64,000 nt of DNA from Chryseobacterium sp. Leaf180 (GCF_001424585.1 NZ_LMPJ01000009.1:62001-126000); one strand, 5' to 3'. Shown: positions 1 through 7,106, numbered from the stretch's first letter. Program-made: numbers and translations. Notes: a model not told the origin generated them from the letters alone.

Positions 1-94
1 CCTCCTTCTGATATGGTCTTAGCGTGAATTTTGGTTTATCAGATACGTTAAACAAATCAGGCTCGTGAGTTTTTACGATTTCAGCTATTGACAT
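1..94 (-). CDS. N-terminus of a probable phage DEAD/DEAH-type helicase (partial)
   Basis: Only the first 31 codons are in the window; the gene runs off the left edge. The frame opens with ATG at 94 and ends in the visible string FTLRPYQKE. The form LRPYQ is the Q-motif-like start typical of SF2 helicases such as phage UvsW-like and SNF2-like enzymes. It lies one base after the stop of the next upstream gene, so it belongs to the leftward early operon of the prophage. The helicase call rests on this short motif and on the replication/recombination neighbours; the helicase core itself is not visible. Confidence 0.5.
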   Translation of the reverse strand, partial: MSIAEIVKTHEPDLFNVSDKPKFTLRPYQKE

Positions 95-95
95 C

Positions 96-695
96 TTAAT
101 CTACTTTTGCGTTATCAAAATCATCATCGTTTTGATCTTCATCAAAATCCATTGCCAGCTGCTCAAATTGCGGAGCGGTTTTACCATCCATATAGGCTTC
201 AACCTGCTCAATAACAATTTTTAATCGTTCCTTCAATTCTTCCACATACAGATAATTACTGTTGTCGATTTTAAGTTTAGGTGTGCTGAAAGTGATCGTA
301 CCCACACTTACCTCTTTTGATCCTGAAAGAATCACAGATTTATTTTCGTCGCTACCGGTAATTTTGAAAGAAGAAACAGTATAATTTTCCAGCTCCTCAT
401 GTTCTTCGAGTTCCTGAATTGGTGTTTGGTTATTAGACCAATGAAAGGCACCATCAACATGTGCAAGAAATACATCAAGCATTTTAAATGCTTCAAACAT
501 ATCATCGTGTACGATGTGAACGCCTTTTCGGGTAAGCTCATCACCTTTCGTTAAGCCGTGCAGTAACTCGTAAGAATAATTGCAGGACATATCTTTTAAA
601 ACTGCAGATTTAATTTCAATCTGTTTTTCTTCCTGGTTTGCATAATCTGCCAATCTTTCCAGCTGATCTGCGTTGATGTTGATTACTTTTGTCAT
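96..695 (-). CDS. Conserved-looking phage protein of unknown function
   Basis: 199 residues with no signal peptide or membrane segment. I do not recognise a named family. The last 20 residues are very acidic (many D and E), like the tails single-strand DNA-binding proteins use to recruit partners. It sits between a recombination module and a helicase start, so a role in phage DNA metabolism is plausible but inferred. The start is 1 nt beyond the stop of the small gene at 697-864, and its own stop is 1 nt before the helicase start, so the genes are tightly packed and probably co-translated. Confidence 0.6.
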   Translation of the reverse strand: MTKVININADQLERLADYANQEEKQIEIKSAVLKDMSCNYSYELLHGLTKGDELTRKGVHIVHDDMFEAFKMLDVFLAHVDGAFHWSNNQTPIQELEEHEELENYTVSSFKITGSDENKSVILSGSKEVSVGTITFSTPKLKIDNSNYLYVEELKERLKIVIEQVEAYMDGKTAPQFEQLAMDFDEDQNDDDFDNAKVD

Positions 696-696
696 G

Positions 697-864
697 TTAT
701 TCTAAGTCTTTAATGTTGCAGGGAAACCGATCCCCTTTTGTATTTTCGTATGTTACAGCATTGCCGCTGATGCTGATAATTTTTACACTGTCGCCCTTTT
801 TACCCCATAGAAAATTTTTGTATTTATTATCTTTTTTAAGGGTTTTGGTTTCGCCGATAGTCAT
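697..864 (-). CDS. Small phage protein, 55 aa
   Basis: A 55-codon frame from ATG at 864 to TAA at 697. It overlaps the stop of the NinB-like gene by 4 nt (ATGA arrangement) and ends 1 nt before the next gene. That exact fit into the operon is the main reason to call it. It is lysine-rich at the N-terminus and reads like a small beta-rich protein (segments SVKIISIS and AVTYEN). No family is recognised; an accessory early phage protein is the most that can be said. Confidence 0.6.
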   Translation of the reverse strand: MTIGETKTLKKDNKYKNFLWGKKGDSVKIISISGNAVTYENTKGDRFPCNIKDLE

Positions 865-1298
865 AGATCAATTTTTAATTGTTCGTCTGGCTCTGGGAGT
901 GTGATGTTTAAAAAATCAAGTGCAAACTGTCGTATTTTCTGCTTAAACTCGAACTCCCACTCATACGTGTTCAGTCCAGTTGTTGATCGGGGAATGCGGA
1001 TAAACTGCCCCGTGTCCTCGTTGATTTTCTCTTCATAATTGCAGTTAAGTTTTAAGATATCGTGAATCTCTGCTGCGCTTTTAAGTTCGCCCCATGAATC
1101 AGAAATTGCTCTTTGCAGAATGGGAATCCAGACACCCCAGTAAAATGAGTTTTCATTGTTCGAACGCTGTTTGTATTTGCGCTTAAAAACAAGCTTTATT
1201 TCTTTGCCTTCAAACTGCTTTACGGCTTCTTTGATGAGATCTTTATTCTGGCGGAAGTTTCCGTTTTCAATCCTCGTTTCGATCTCTATAGCCTTCAT
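861..1298 (-). CDS. NinB-like phage recombination-associated protein
   Basis: About 145 residues. The segment KQRSNNENSFYWGV and the later IRIPRSTTGLNTYEWEF followed by an alpha-helical stretch and LNITLPEP match the layout of NinB/YbcN-type phage proteins (basic RS.xQN.xYW patch, PRSTT..L motif, FL.I.IP.P ending). In lambda, NinB (Orf) binds ssDNA and helps Red recombination. Its place next to an exonuclease and an ERF annealing protein fits that role. The start at 1298 is preferred; an alternative ATG lies at 1313. Either way it overlaps the end of the exonuclease gene by 30-50 nt. Confidence 0.6.
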   Translation of the reverse strand: MKAIEIETRIENGNFRQNKDLIKEAVKQFEGKEIKLVFKRKYKQRSNNENSFYWGVWIPILQRAISDSWGELKSAAEIHDILKLNCNYEEKINEDTGQFIRIPRSTTGLNTYEWEFEFKQKIRQFALDFLNITLPEPDEQLKIDL

Positions 1299-2283
1299 CG
1301 TAATCGTTTTCAAAAATTGCCATATCGAATCCTGGCGCCCATTTCGGTTTATAAATAGTATTACGTGATCTGAAAAAATTGTATGATTTGTTAAAGCCTT
1401 TTTCAGCGATCATTTTTTCAAGGCAGTGAATTAGAAAATCTACCTTTCTTTTGCAGTAATTAACGTATGCAGAATCAATCTCTAAAACTGTGTAATTTCC
1501 AACGGCATCAAAAACAATATGCTTTACGTTGGGATTAAAATTTCCGTACACTATCTCAAAACCTATTGCATAAACACCGATTTGAATATCATATCCAAAT
1601 TTTACAAGATCACGCTCAAATTTATCAGGATGACAATCAGAAGCAAATTTTAAATCGTGAAAACCGTTTTTGTGGAAAGTGTCTAGAAAACACAGGAAGT
1701 TCCAGCCTTTGTAAGTAAATTCAAGTTTCTTCTGAAAGTCTTCAACAAGCATCAACTCATCGCAAACTTCATCTGATTCTTTTAGATTGTTTACAATACG
1801 TTTTGCCCTATCATAATGATCCTGTGAGATCACTTCTTTCCCCTTAATCAAAGCAATGATATAATGTTCCAAGCCCTCAGTTTTTACACGCGAGAATCCT
1901 TCCGCAATTGCTTCTTTAAATTTTGCTGCAAACAATTCATGAGTAAAAGTTTCAAGATTCATCTTATCCAAAACCAGATTAACAAATTCGTGCTGTTTAT
2001 CTGTGGTTGGCGCGATGGCAACAATTGTAAATTTGTCATCAAATTTATCCTCGGTTAATAACAGGCAGTCCACGATAGAACCTAATGTCATTCCGCTGTT
2101 TCTTTGTTTTGGGTTGAGGAGTGCATCAATAAAGTTGATAGGACTTGACAGGTGCTTTAATTTTGAGTAAGAAAGTCTTAATTCTCTGCGTAAAAGCTTT
2201 CCGATAAGTTCGTATTTCGGATTTGATTCTTCCTGAATCATTGATGCATTGCTGTAGTCGATATTTTGTTTTGTGAGGCTCAT
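1267..2283 (-). CDS. PD-(D/E)XK exonuclease, RecE/DUF3799-like
   Basis: 338 residues. The nuclease core is visible as Asp201 in FLDTFH, then Asp210-Leu-Lys212 (the D..DxK catalytic set), then Gln234-x3-Tyr238 in the string DIQIGVY, the QxxxY motif of RecB-family nucleases. The early GSIVDCLLL matches the usual G.xxH/D-xxLL segment. Family members are 5'-3' dsDNA exonucleases paired with an annealing protein. Here the ERF gene begins 1 nt away on the upstream side. Together they form a two-component phage recombination system working on phage DNA ends or concatemers. Confidence 0.8.
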   Translation of the reverse strand: MSLTKQNIDYSNASMIQEESNPKYELIGKLLRRELRLSYSKLKHLSSPINFIDALLNPKQRNSGMTLGSIVDCLLLTEDKFDDKFTIVAIAPTTDKQHEFVNLVLDKMNLETFTHELFAAKFKEAIAEGFSRVKTEGLEHYIIALIKGKEVISQDHYDRAKRIVNNLKESDEVCDELMLVEDFQKKLEFTYKGWNFLCFLDTFHKNGFHDLKFASDCHPDKFERDLVKFGYDIQIGVYAIGFEIVYGNFNPNVKHIVFDAVGNYTVLEIDSAYVNYCKRKVDFLIHCLEKMIAEKGFNKSYNFFRSRNTIYKPKWAPGFDMAIFENDYDEGYRDRNED

Positions 2284-2284
2284 T

Positions 2285-2959
2285 TTAGAAAATATTTAGG
2301 GATTCAAGATCTTTTTCAACTTCTTTGATGTCGAAGAATTTTTTCAGTTCTTCTTTTGTGACGGTTTCGCCTTTTCCGGTTTTCTCAATCAGGCTAGCCC
2401 ATGCTTTCGTTCCAACTTTCAGCATCTTTAATTCTGGTTCTGACTTTTTCTCCGCCACGTTTGCTGTAGATTTTTGTGGTGTCACTTTTTCGTCTGAATG
2501 GTCATTATCCGCATCATCGATCTTTCCTGTAGGAACCATAAATGTGTAAAGAAGCGCGTATTTCAGTGCATAGGTTGTTGCTTTTCCAGCTGATTTATCC
2601 TGTGAATCGACACCGTGGCCATAACCTTCAATTTCAATGCTTTCTCCGGATTCGTGGATGAGCAGATATTTTGTTTTTACTTCTGTAAAAACTGACTGTT
2701 TCATTTTAACTTGTGGCGGATTGTTTCCATATTGCGTGGTTTCTTCCCATCGGTCAACAGTAACTTTTGGTTCTACGCCGATCGGCAGAATAGCAAGTCC
2801 ATTATCTTCCATCGCTTTTCCGATAATATTTTTTACATCTTTATCTGAAACCCCTTTATAAGCAGAGGCACCTGCACCTACTGTGAGCGATTTATCTATG
2901 CCTTTCACTGATTTCATTACAGCGATAACAGCTTTATATAAGTTTACATTTTGGCTCAT
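2285..2959 (-). CDS. erf: ERF-family single-strand annealing protein
   Basis: 224 residues. The N-terminal 130 residues carry the ERF pattern: a helical start, GVSDKDVKNIIGKAMEDNG, a beta stretch, then EGYGHGVDSQDKSAGKATTY and LKYALLYTFMVPTG, which is the family hallmark (G.G.D..DKA..KA.TYA.KYAL). The C-terminus is a low-complexity charged linker and a short helical tail. ERF proteins anneal complementary single strands during phage recombination and circularisation. The gene is 1 nt from the exonuclease gene, and its start overlaps the stop of the upstream small gene by one base. Confidence 0.85.
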   Translation of the reverse strand: MSQNVNLYKAVIAVMKSVKGIDKSLTVGAGASAYKGVSDKDVKNIIGKAMEDNGLAILPIGVEPKVTVDRWEETTQYGNNPPQVKMKQSVFTEVKTKYLLIHESGESIEIEGYGHGVDSQDKSAGKATTYALKYALLYTFMVPTGKIDDADNDHSDEKVTPQKSTANVAEKKSEPELKMLKVGTKAWASLIEKTGKGETVTKEELKKFFDIKEVEKDLESLNIF

Positions 2960-3276
2960 TATCCAGCTTTTAGAAGTTTCTGCATCATATTTAAAATCTT
3001 ATTCATTTCAGAAACATATCGCTCTGCCTTTTCCCTGTTATCAGTCCATAAAAACGTTGTAGTCGGATTCTTTACGAAATGTTCTCTGTTGAAAGAATCT
3101 TTATTTGCTTTTCGAAATGATGATTCATAAACACTGCCCCAGGTCGCGCATTTTCCGGATGCGAAAACTGATAGCTCACCCACACATAAAACCTTCTGCT
3201 CCATCATTACCGCTTCTTTGCTGATGGCATCAACAGCGATGTCGTATATTGTGTCACCTACTTTAATTGTTTCCAT
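2959..3276 (-). CDS. Phage protein of unknown function, 105 aa
   Basis: A soluble, mixed-charge 105-residue protein with a short helical C-terminus. No family is recognised. Its start overlaps the end of the 53-aa gene at 3263-3424 by 14 nt, and its stop overlaps the start of the ERF gene by one base, so it is a well-fitted member of the early phage operon. Position suggests a DNA-metabolism accessory role, but the sequence shows nothing specific. Confidence 0.6.
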   Translation of the reverse strand: METIKVGDTIYDIAVDAISKEAVMMEQKVLCVGELSVFASGKCATWGSVYESSFRKANKDSFNREHFVKNPTTTFLWTDNREKAERYVSEMNKILNMMQKLLKAG

Positions 3277-3424
3277 GATATCGTGATTTTTGGTTTTCTA
3301 AGTCTTTGATTTCCTTAATGAACTCATTTACTGCCGAGAGCTCTGCCGGTGTGATCATATCATAACCGATGCGCTTCGCGTTGAAGTACCAGATTCCGGA
3401 AATGTTTTCAATTCTTATATTCAT
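3263..3424 (-). CDS. Small phage protein, 53 aa
   Basis: A 53-codon frame from ATG at 3424 to TAA at 3263. The start overlaps the stop of the small membrane gene by three bases (3422-3423 shared with TGA), and the end overlaps the next gene by 14 nt. The product is soluble and begins MNIRIENISG. The chain of exact stop/start overlaps is the evidence for translation. Function unknown. Confidence 0.55.
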   Translation of the reverse strand: MNIRIENISGIWYFNAKRIGYDMITPAELSAVNEFIKEIKDLENQKSRYHGNN

Positions 3425-3609
3425 GATGGTTTGATTAAATGCTCGGTTAATTCTCTATGATAAGTCAGGGCGATCAGGTTTCCAATGGTCAGCAGTCCGT
3501 ATAGAATGGCATTACTGTAATCATGGTCTACTTTCGCGGCGTTGGCAACTACTTCGCAGGTCATCATAAAAAGAAGGCAGACAAGCGAGATTATTAAAGC
3601 TGTTTTCAT
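3421..3609 (-). CDS. Small membrane protein of the phage early operon, 62 aa
   Basis: 62 residues with two predicted hydrophobic segments: about residues 4-24 (LIISLVCLLFMMTCEVVANA) and 35-50 (ILYGLLTIGNLIALTY). The second segment and the charged tail suggest a small inner-membrane protein. It is packed 1 nt after the preceding gene. Small membrane proteins in phage early regions sometimes modulate the host membrane or exclude other phages; that is speculation here. Confidence 0.55.
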   Translation of the reverse strand: MKTALIISLVCLLFMMTCEVVANAAKVDHDYSNAILYGLLTIGNLIALTYHRELTEHLIKPS

Positions 3610-3610
3610 A

Positions 3611-3931
3611 TCAGTTGATTTTTACGTTTAGATTTTCAGCGAGATATCTTGCCAGCTGTCGGCGTTCCAGATCATTCAATTCTACATCTTCACATTCTTC
3701 GCTGTCATACGCGTTCAGAATATGCGCTTTGATTTTTTTTACTGCCGTCTGATTCCATGAAGCATCATGTTCCAGTGTCAGTTCTAAGCATACATCGACG
3801 CTTAAAGTTTCATCCTCACAAATTGTGAGATCCGTTTCAAAATATCTCTTCTCATCAGTATCAATCTGAATTGATAGATTTTGAGTTTTTATTTGCTCGA
3901 TCGGATTCAAAAGCATTAAATTTGTTCTCAT
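3611..3931 (-). CDS. Phage protein of unknown function, 106 aa
   Basis: The frame is open back to an ATG at 4108, but that 5' part runs over the 73-aa gene at 3993-4214. The ATG at 3931 (MRTNLMLLN) leaves the two genes side by side and is preferred. The 106-aa product is acidic and mixed alpha/beta, with EECEDVELNDLERRQLARYL near the end. No family is recognised. Confidence 0.5.
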   Translation of the reverse strand: MRTNLMLLNPIEQIKTQNLSIQIDTDEKRYFETDLTICEDETLSVDVCLELTLEHDASWNQTAVKKIKAHILNAYDSEECEDVELNDLERRQLARYLAENLNVKIN

Positions 3932-3992
3932 AATAAAAAGCGTTTTTAATTTTTTGTTATACCTAAGCTGCTCAATCCACTGAGTGGCTTTT

Positions 3993-4214
3993 TTATTTTC
4001 CGTATCCACGTCTCTGCGCGGCTTTATTGGCAAGAATCTGAACATTTGGAGAAAGTTTTTGCGCGGCATCCACTCCGCTTTCCTCTGCGCTTGTATTAAT
4101 TTTTTCAAGCAATTTTATCCGGCTCCAGATTTCTTCATTCTCTTTTCTTTGCTTCCGCTCCAATCGATACTGCTTCTGTCTCAAACCTTCTAATTCTCTC
4201 TCCAATGTGTTCAT
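3993..4214 (-). CDS. Small helical phage protein, 73 aa
   Basis: 73 residues dominated by a charged helix (LERELEGLRQKQYRLERK onward), probably a coiled coil over residues 3-40, with a basic tail. Its ATG overlaps the stop of the 52-aa gene by 3-4 nt. No family is recognised. It may bind nucleic acid or a partner protein, but that is inference from charge alone. Confidence 0.5.
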   Translation of the reverse strand: MNTLERELEGLRQKQYRLERKQRKENEEIWSRIKLLEKINTSAEESGVDAAQKLSPNVQILANKAAQRRGYGK

Positions 4215-4369
4215 GATTTCCTGAATTTTCTGTTGAATAAATTTTTAATTTCCCGGATGTTCGGCGCTTTCAGTTTTTTCGCGGCCGTGAGTATCGTTTC
4301 AGCTGTTTCCCGGTTGTCGGCTTCATTAATGCAGAATAAGAATGACTGCTGAATGAATGGGTGAATCAT
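4211..4369 (-). CDS. Small phage protein, 52 aa
   Basis: A 52-codon frame, ATG at 4369 and TGA at 4211. The start shares one base with the TGA of the Cro-like gene, and the stop overlaps the next start (TCATGA arrangement). The product starts MIHPFIQQSF and ends in a very basic helix (EIKNLFNRKFRKS). Coding status rests on the perfect overlaps at both ends. Function unknown. Confidence 0.5.
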   Translation of the reverse strand: MIHPFIQQSFLFCINEADNRETAETILTAAKKLKAPNIREIKNLFNRKFRKS

Positions 4370-4599
4370 CACGATTGTACTTTTGCTTTTCTCACCTTCT
4401 TTTCTTTCGCGAAAATCTCTTCCTGTGTGAGGTCTAAAACCTTAGTTACTTTTTCAATCACATCTAAATGTCTGAAGTTGTGCAAATCAGTTTTCATCCA
4501 GCGTGTCAAAGTGATTCGCGCAATTCCTAATTCTAAACACAGTTCAGACTTTTTCAAATCCGGACCTATTCTTTTTTTAAACTCCGCTGATAATTCCAT
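4369..4599 (-). CDS. Cro-like helix-turn-helix regulator
   Basis: 76 residues. The segment SELCLELGIARITLTRW reads as helix-turn-helix (ELGIA turn followed by a recognition helix ITLTRWMK). The C-terminal tail is lysine-rich. It is the first gene of the leftward early operon and faces the S24 repressor gene across an operator region, the usual place for a Cro or CII-type switch protein. It is driven by the consensus promoter at 4637-4667. Confidence 0.7.
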   Translation of the reverse strand: MELSAEFKKRIGPDLKKSELCLELGIARITLTRWMKTDLHNFRHLDVIEKVTKVLDLTQEEIFAKEKKVRKAKVQS

Positions 4600-4636
4600 T
4601 TATTTATATATTTTTGATTACTCATTATTGCTATCA

Positions 4637-4667
4637 CAAATATACAAACTATGTTGATACCAACAAA
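4637..4667 (-). promoter_or_regulatory. Promoter of the leftward phage early operon
   Basis: On the minus strand, TTTG (4667-4664), exactly 19 nt, then TATATTTG (4644-4637). This is a perfect match to the Bacteroidota sigma-ABfr consensus TTTG-N19-TAnnTTTG. It points at the Cro-like gene whose ATG is at 4599. An inverted repeat sits between the two elements, so a bound repressor would block it. Confidence 0.75.
4652..4665. promoter_or_regulatory. Putative operator 1 (inside the early promoter)
   Basis: TGTTG-ATAC-CAACA, a 5-bp perfect inverted repeat around a 4-nt centre. It lies between the -33 and -7 boxes of the leftward promoter and shares the core ATACCAA with the palindrome at 4673-4691. 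Binding by the repressor or the Cro-like protein is inferred from position. Confidence 0.55.
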
Positions 4668-4672
4668 TAATT

Positions 4673-4691
4673 ATACCAATATTATTGGTAT
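4673..4691. promoter_or_regulatory. Putative operator 2, 19-bp palindrome
   Basis: ATACCAATA-T-TATTGGTAT is a perfect 9-bp inverted repeat with a single central base. It lies just upstream of the leftward promoter, within the 259-bp divergent region between the Cro-like gene and the repressor gene. A looser relative, ATGGTATATCAT, occurs near 4730-4741. The likely ligand is the S24 repressor or the Cro-like protein. Confidence 0.6.
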
Positions 4692-4858
4692 TTAAATACA
4701 ACTAATTGATAATGAGATAGATTAATTTTATGGTATATCATTTTTGTACTAATATTTATGATATTTATCACCTTTGGGGTATAAACATAATTGATACATC
4801 AAAGATTTATTTAATATTGCAAAAGAAAATTTAAAGCTAAACCGCTTATTACTCTATC

Positions 4859-5632
4859 ATGAAAGAATCAGACAGTACAAACATTATTGATATTAAAGAA
4901 AGATTCAATGATGCTATTTTAAAACTGAAGTCCGCTAAGATCATTGAGAAAAATGAAGACATCTCTAATACCGGTGTGATTTCAAAAACGAATCTTTCTC
5001 GTGCAGTGAATGGTGATGTAAGATATTTAACCAAATCATTTATAAAACGTTTTGCTGATCAGTACAGCGGAAATGGTTTTAATTTTGAGTCAATTTGGAA
5101 CGGTGAACATAATTATAAGGGAGATAATTTTTCTGAGACAAAAAAAGTATACGGAATTAAGCCGAAAACGTACACAAATTCACTTGCTGTGAAAGTTGTG
5201 ACAATTCCGGCGCGGGCCGGTTACGTTGATTCTTATTATTCTGAAACATTTCTCAGCGACTTACCAACGGTTCTTATTGAAGCCGACAAAGAATACAAGG
5301 GTAATTACCTTGCTTTTGAGGTTGATGGTGACAGTATGGAGCCGGATTATTATAAAGGTGACATTGTCATCTGCCGCGAAGTAAAGCGTGATCTCTGGCA
5401 GTACAAACTACATTACAAAGATTATGATTTCGTGATCGCTCATGGCTCGAAAGGGATAACTTTGAAAGAGATTACAGACCATAATGTGGAAACTGGAGAC
5501 ATTACCTGTCATTCGGTCAATCAGGAAAACGGCGCCAATCCGGATTTCGTCTGGAACCTGAAAGAAGTAGCTTTTCTTTACAACGTCGTGGAGCACCGAA
5601 CGCCCGGTAAAACAAAACGCAGAAACAGATAA
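4859..5632 (+). CDS. Phage repressor with S24 LexA/CI-type self-cleaving domain
   Basis: 257 residues. Residues 1-75 hold the DNA-binding part, with a helical start and SNTGVISKTNLSRAVNG as the likely helix-turn-helix. Residues 110-245 are a peptidase S24 domain: Ala120-Gly121 in PARAGYVD is the expected scissile bond, Ser159 in EVDGDSMEPDYYKGD is the nucleophile, and Lys203 in ITLKEI is the probable general base. Such repressors hold lysogeny and cleave themselves when RecA is activated by DNA damage, so this element is probably SOS-inducible. The lipoprotein gene follows after a 1-nt gap, so it is expected to be expressed in the lysogen. Confidence 0.88.
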   Translation: MKESDSTNIIDIKERFNDAILKLKSAKIIEKNEDISNTGVISKTNLSRAVNGDVRYLTKSFIKRFADQYSGNGFNFESIWNGEHNYKGDNFSETKKVYGIKPKTYTNSLAVKVVTIPARAGYVDSYYSETFLSDLPTVLIEADKEYKGNYLAFEVDGDSMEPDYYKGDIVICREVKRDLWQYKLHYKDYDFVIAHGSKGITLKEITDHNVETGDITCHSVNQENGANPDFVWNLKEVAFLYNVVEHRTPGKTKRRNR

Positions 5633-5633
5633 T

Positions 5634-6221
5634 ATGAAGAAAGTATTTTACTTGCTGCCAATTCTGATGCTGTCGTATTTCGTCAGCTGTGAAAAAGAAA
5701 AGGAAAAAACAATTGATAAAGCGGAAGCCAATGCAAAAACGTTTTTCTATACTGAGTTATCTAAAGACAAAAACTTTGAAAAGATTGATACAGTTAAGCT
5801 ATTCAAAAAAGATTCATTAACAGAATTAAATTTAGGCTTAATGGTTTTGACAGATTATAATTTTAAGGCTAAAAACTATACTTTACAGGCTGAAGAAATC
5901 ATCAATAACTCCGAATTAGAAAACAAAATCAATGATGCGTTAGGCTCTTCTGACAAAGAAAATATTAAAAAATCTGATCTGACAGCTCGCAAATATTTAG
6001 ATTCTGCAAATCGTATCCAGGATAATATTGGGAAAATGTACAAAGGGTTAAGTGAACTGGACAAAGTACAACCTATTTACTACGCAAATCACTTTGAGAT
6101 TTCCGTAAAGTTAAAAAACGGAACAATCAGAAAAGACACAGCGGTATTATATATGGATCGAGAATCTGATATTGTCAAATTGGAAGACCTTACCAAAAAA
6201 GTAGAAAATAAATTCAGGTAA
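5634..6221 (+). CDS. Lipoprotein co-transcribed with the phage repressor
   Basis: 195 residues. A signal peptide ends in the lipobox YFVSC with Cys19, followed by a very charged stretch (EKEKEKTIDK). The rest is mostly helical, with no recognised domain. The gene begins 1 nt after the repressor stop, and the TerB-like gene follows directly, so it should be made in the lysogenic state. Lysogen-expressed lipoproteins in other phages block superinfection or alter the cell surface; that role is a reasonable but untested guess. Fits no family I can name. Confidence 0.75.
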   Translation: MKKVFYLLPILMLSYFVSCEKEKEKTIDKAEANAKTFFYTELSKDKNFEKIDTVKLFKKDSLTELNLGLMVLTDYNFKAKNYTLQAEEIINNSELENKINDALGSSDKENIKKSDLTARKYLDSANRIQDNIGKMYKGLSELDKVQPIYYANHFEISVKLKNGTIRKDTAVLYMDRESDIVKLEDLTKKVENKFR

Positions 6222-6644
6222 ATGAATATCACACAACGAACAATTTCGGAATACGAAGCATGGACCGCTCTTATGTACGGTATAGCAGGTTGTACACCTG
6301 ATATTGTTAGAAAAGGCTATAAAAATGATTATATCAAAAGAGTATATTTCCGAAATATTAAATTTCTTGGAGTCGATTTTAATCAGCTTTTCTATGTAGT
6401 CCAAACCGAATGGAATCGTCTTGGCGAATCTAAATTTTTAGCGCAATATATTCCTTACATTCCAGAGGATGAAAAAGAAATCATCTATTGTCACGCTGCG
6501 AATATGGCGTTTACTGGCGGTGAATTAGACAGGCACGAAGTTGTTTATCTTCGTTTGCTTGCACAAGGCTTAAATCTTACACCAGATTTCGTCCAGAATG
6601 TCAACCGCATTTTTGAAATCACCCATCGCGGGAATACGGTATGA
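6222..6644 (+). CDS. TerB-like helical protein in the lysogeny operon
   Basis: 140 residues, soluble and mostly helical. The second half (EDEKEIIYCHAANMAFTGGE and DRHEVVYLRLLAQGLNL) resembles the TerB/DjlA helical repeat, where an acidic residue-containing turn is followed by a long helix and a GL.L motif. TerB-like domains bind metals or membranes and appear in stress and defence systems. The ATG follows the lipoprotein stop directly, and the next gene overlaps by 4 nt. Family assignment is tentative. Confidence 0.6.
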   Translation: MNITQRTISEYEAWTALMYGIAGCTPDIVRKGYKNDYIKRVYFRNIKFLGVDFNQLFYVVQTEWNRLGESKFLAQYIPYIPEDEKEIIYCHAANMAFTGGELDRHEVVYLRLLAQGLNLTPDFVQNVNRIFEITHRGNTV

Positions 6645-6928
6645 AACCAACAAAGCGCGAAATAAACGCTGGGAATATTCCTGATGATTATCCGGTCATA
6701 CGCAGGTTTTTTGCAGCAGTGTTCACAATCATTGCGAAAGGAACAGAAAAGGACTTTAAAAACTTCTGCGTAAACAATAATATCGAATCCCGTCACCTGG
6801 AGCGTAACATCTCAGAACCGTGGAGACAGTTCAATCCACAGCATCTTACGGCATTGGTAATAAAATATCATATTTCCGCTCATTGGCTGCTCACCGGAAG
6901 TGGCAATATGTACCAAAGTGCCGATTAA
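6641..6928 (+). CDS. Small regulator with a phage-repressor-like N-terminal fold
   Basis: 95 residues. The C-terminal part (LTALVIKYHISAHWLLTGSG) has the WLLTGxG.M ending seen at the close of many Bacteroidota phage and XRE-type helix-turn-helix domains. The N-terminal part is helical and basic. No S24 or other effector domain follows. It overlaps the TerB-like gene by 4 nt (ATGA) and is the last gene before the attachment site. A second DNA-binding protein in the same operon as the repressor could fine-tune lysogeny or excision. Confidence 0.6.
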   Translation: MKPTKREINAGNIPDDYPVIRRFFAAVFTIIAKGTEKDFKNFCVNNNIESRHLERNISEPWRQFNPQHLTALVIKYHISAHWLLTGSGNMYQSAD

Positions 6929-7049
6929 TAAGGCGATTTACCGTGTATAAAACGCGTAAAAAAGAGCGTAAAACCTGTCAAAACATAGACAATAAGTAAA
7001 TATAACTAATTATAAATCACGCAGTTAATAAATTGAAAATTATTCAAAA
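6929..7049. other. Non-coding end of the prophage before attR
   Basis: An AT-rich stretch with no convincing gene. Two direct copies of GCGTAAAA lie at 6954-6961 and 6966-6973, 12 bp apart. Short direct repeats next to an attachment core can be integrase arm-type sites, but two 8-mers are weak evidence. No integrase gene is present on this side. Confidence 0.35.
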
Positions 7050-7102
7050 TCGGTCTCAAACACCAGTTCTTAGGAGTACCGGTTCGATCCCGGTCCTGGG
7101 TA
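7050..7102 (+). other. attR: 3' half of a tRNA-Leu(CAA) gene left by phage integration
   Basis: The bases read as a tRNA 3' half: U33 at 7056, anticodon CAA at 7057-7059, 3' anticodon stem ACCAG at 7062-7066, a long variable arm at 7067-7077 as in tRNA-Leu, a perfect T arm (ACCGG-TTCGATC-CCGGT, 7078-7094), 3' acceptor strand CCTGGGT and discriminator A at 7102. The matching 5' acceptor, D arm and a proper 5' anticodon stem are missing. Because the tRNA reads rightward, the intact copy restored by the phage should lie far to the left. The phage genes to the left and the terminator to the right fit this. Confidence 0.75.
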
Positions 7103-7106
7103 CAAG

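Noticed and set aside
3932-4108. Extended N-terminus of the 106-aa phage protein
   Set aside because: Most of it lies over the 73-aa gene in another frame; the downstream ATG at 3931 avoids this.
7050-7102. Functional tRNA gene
   Set aside because: Only the 3' half is present; there is no complementary acceptor strand or D arm immediately upstream.
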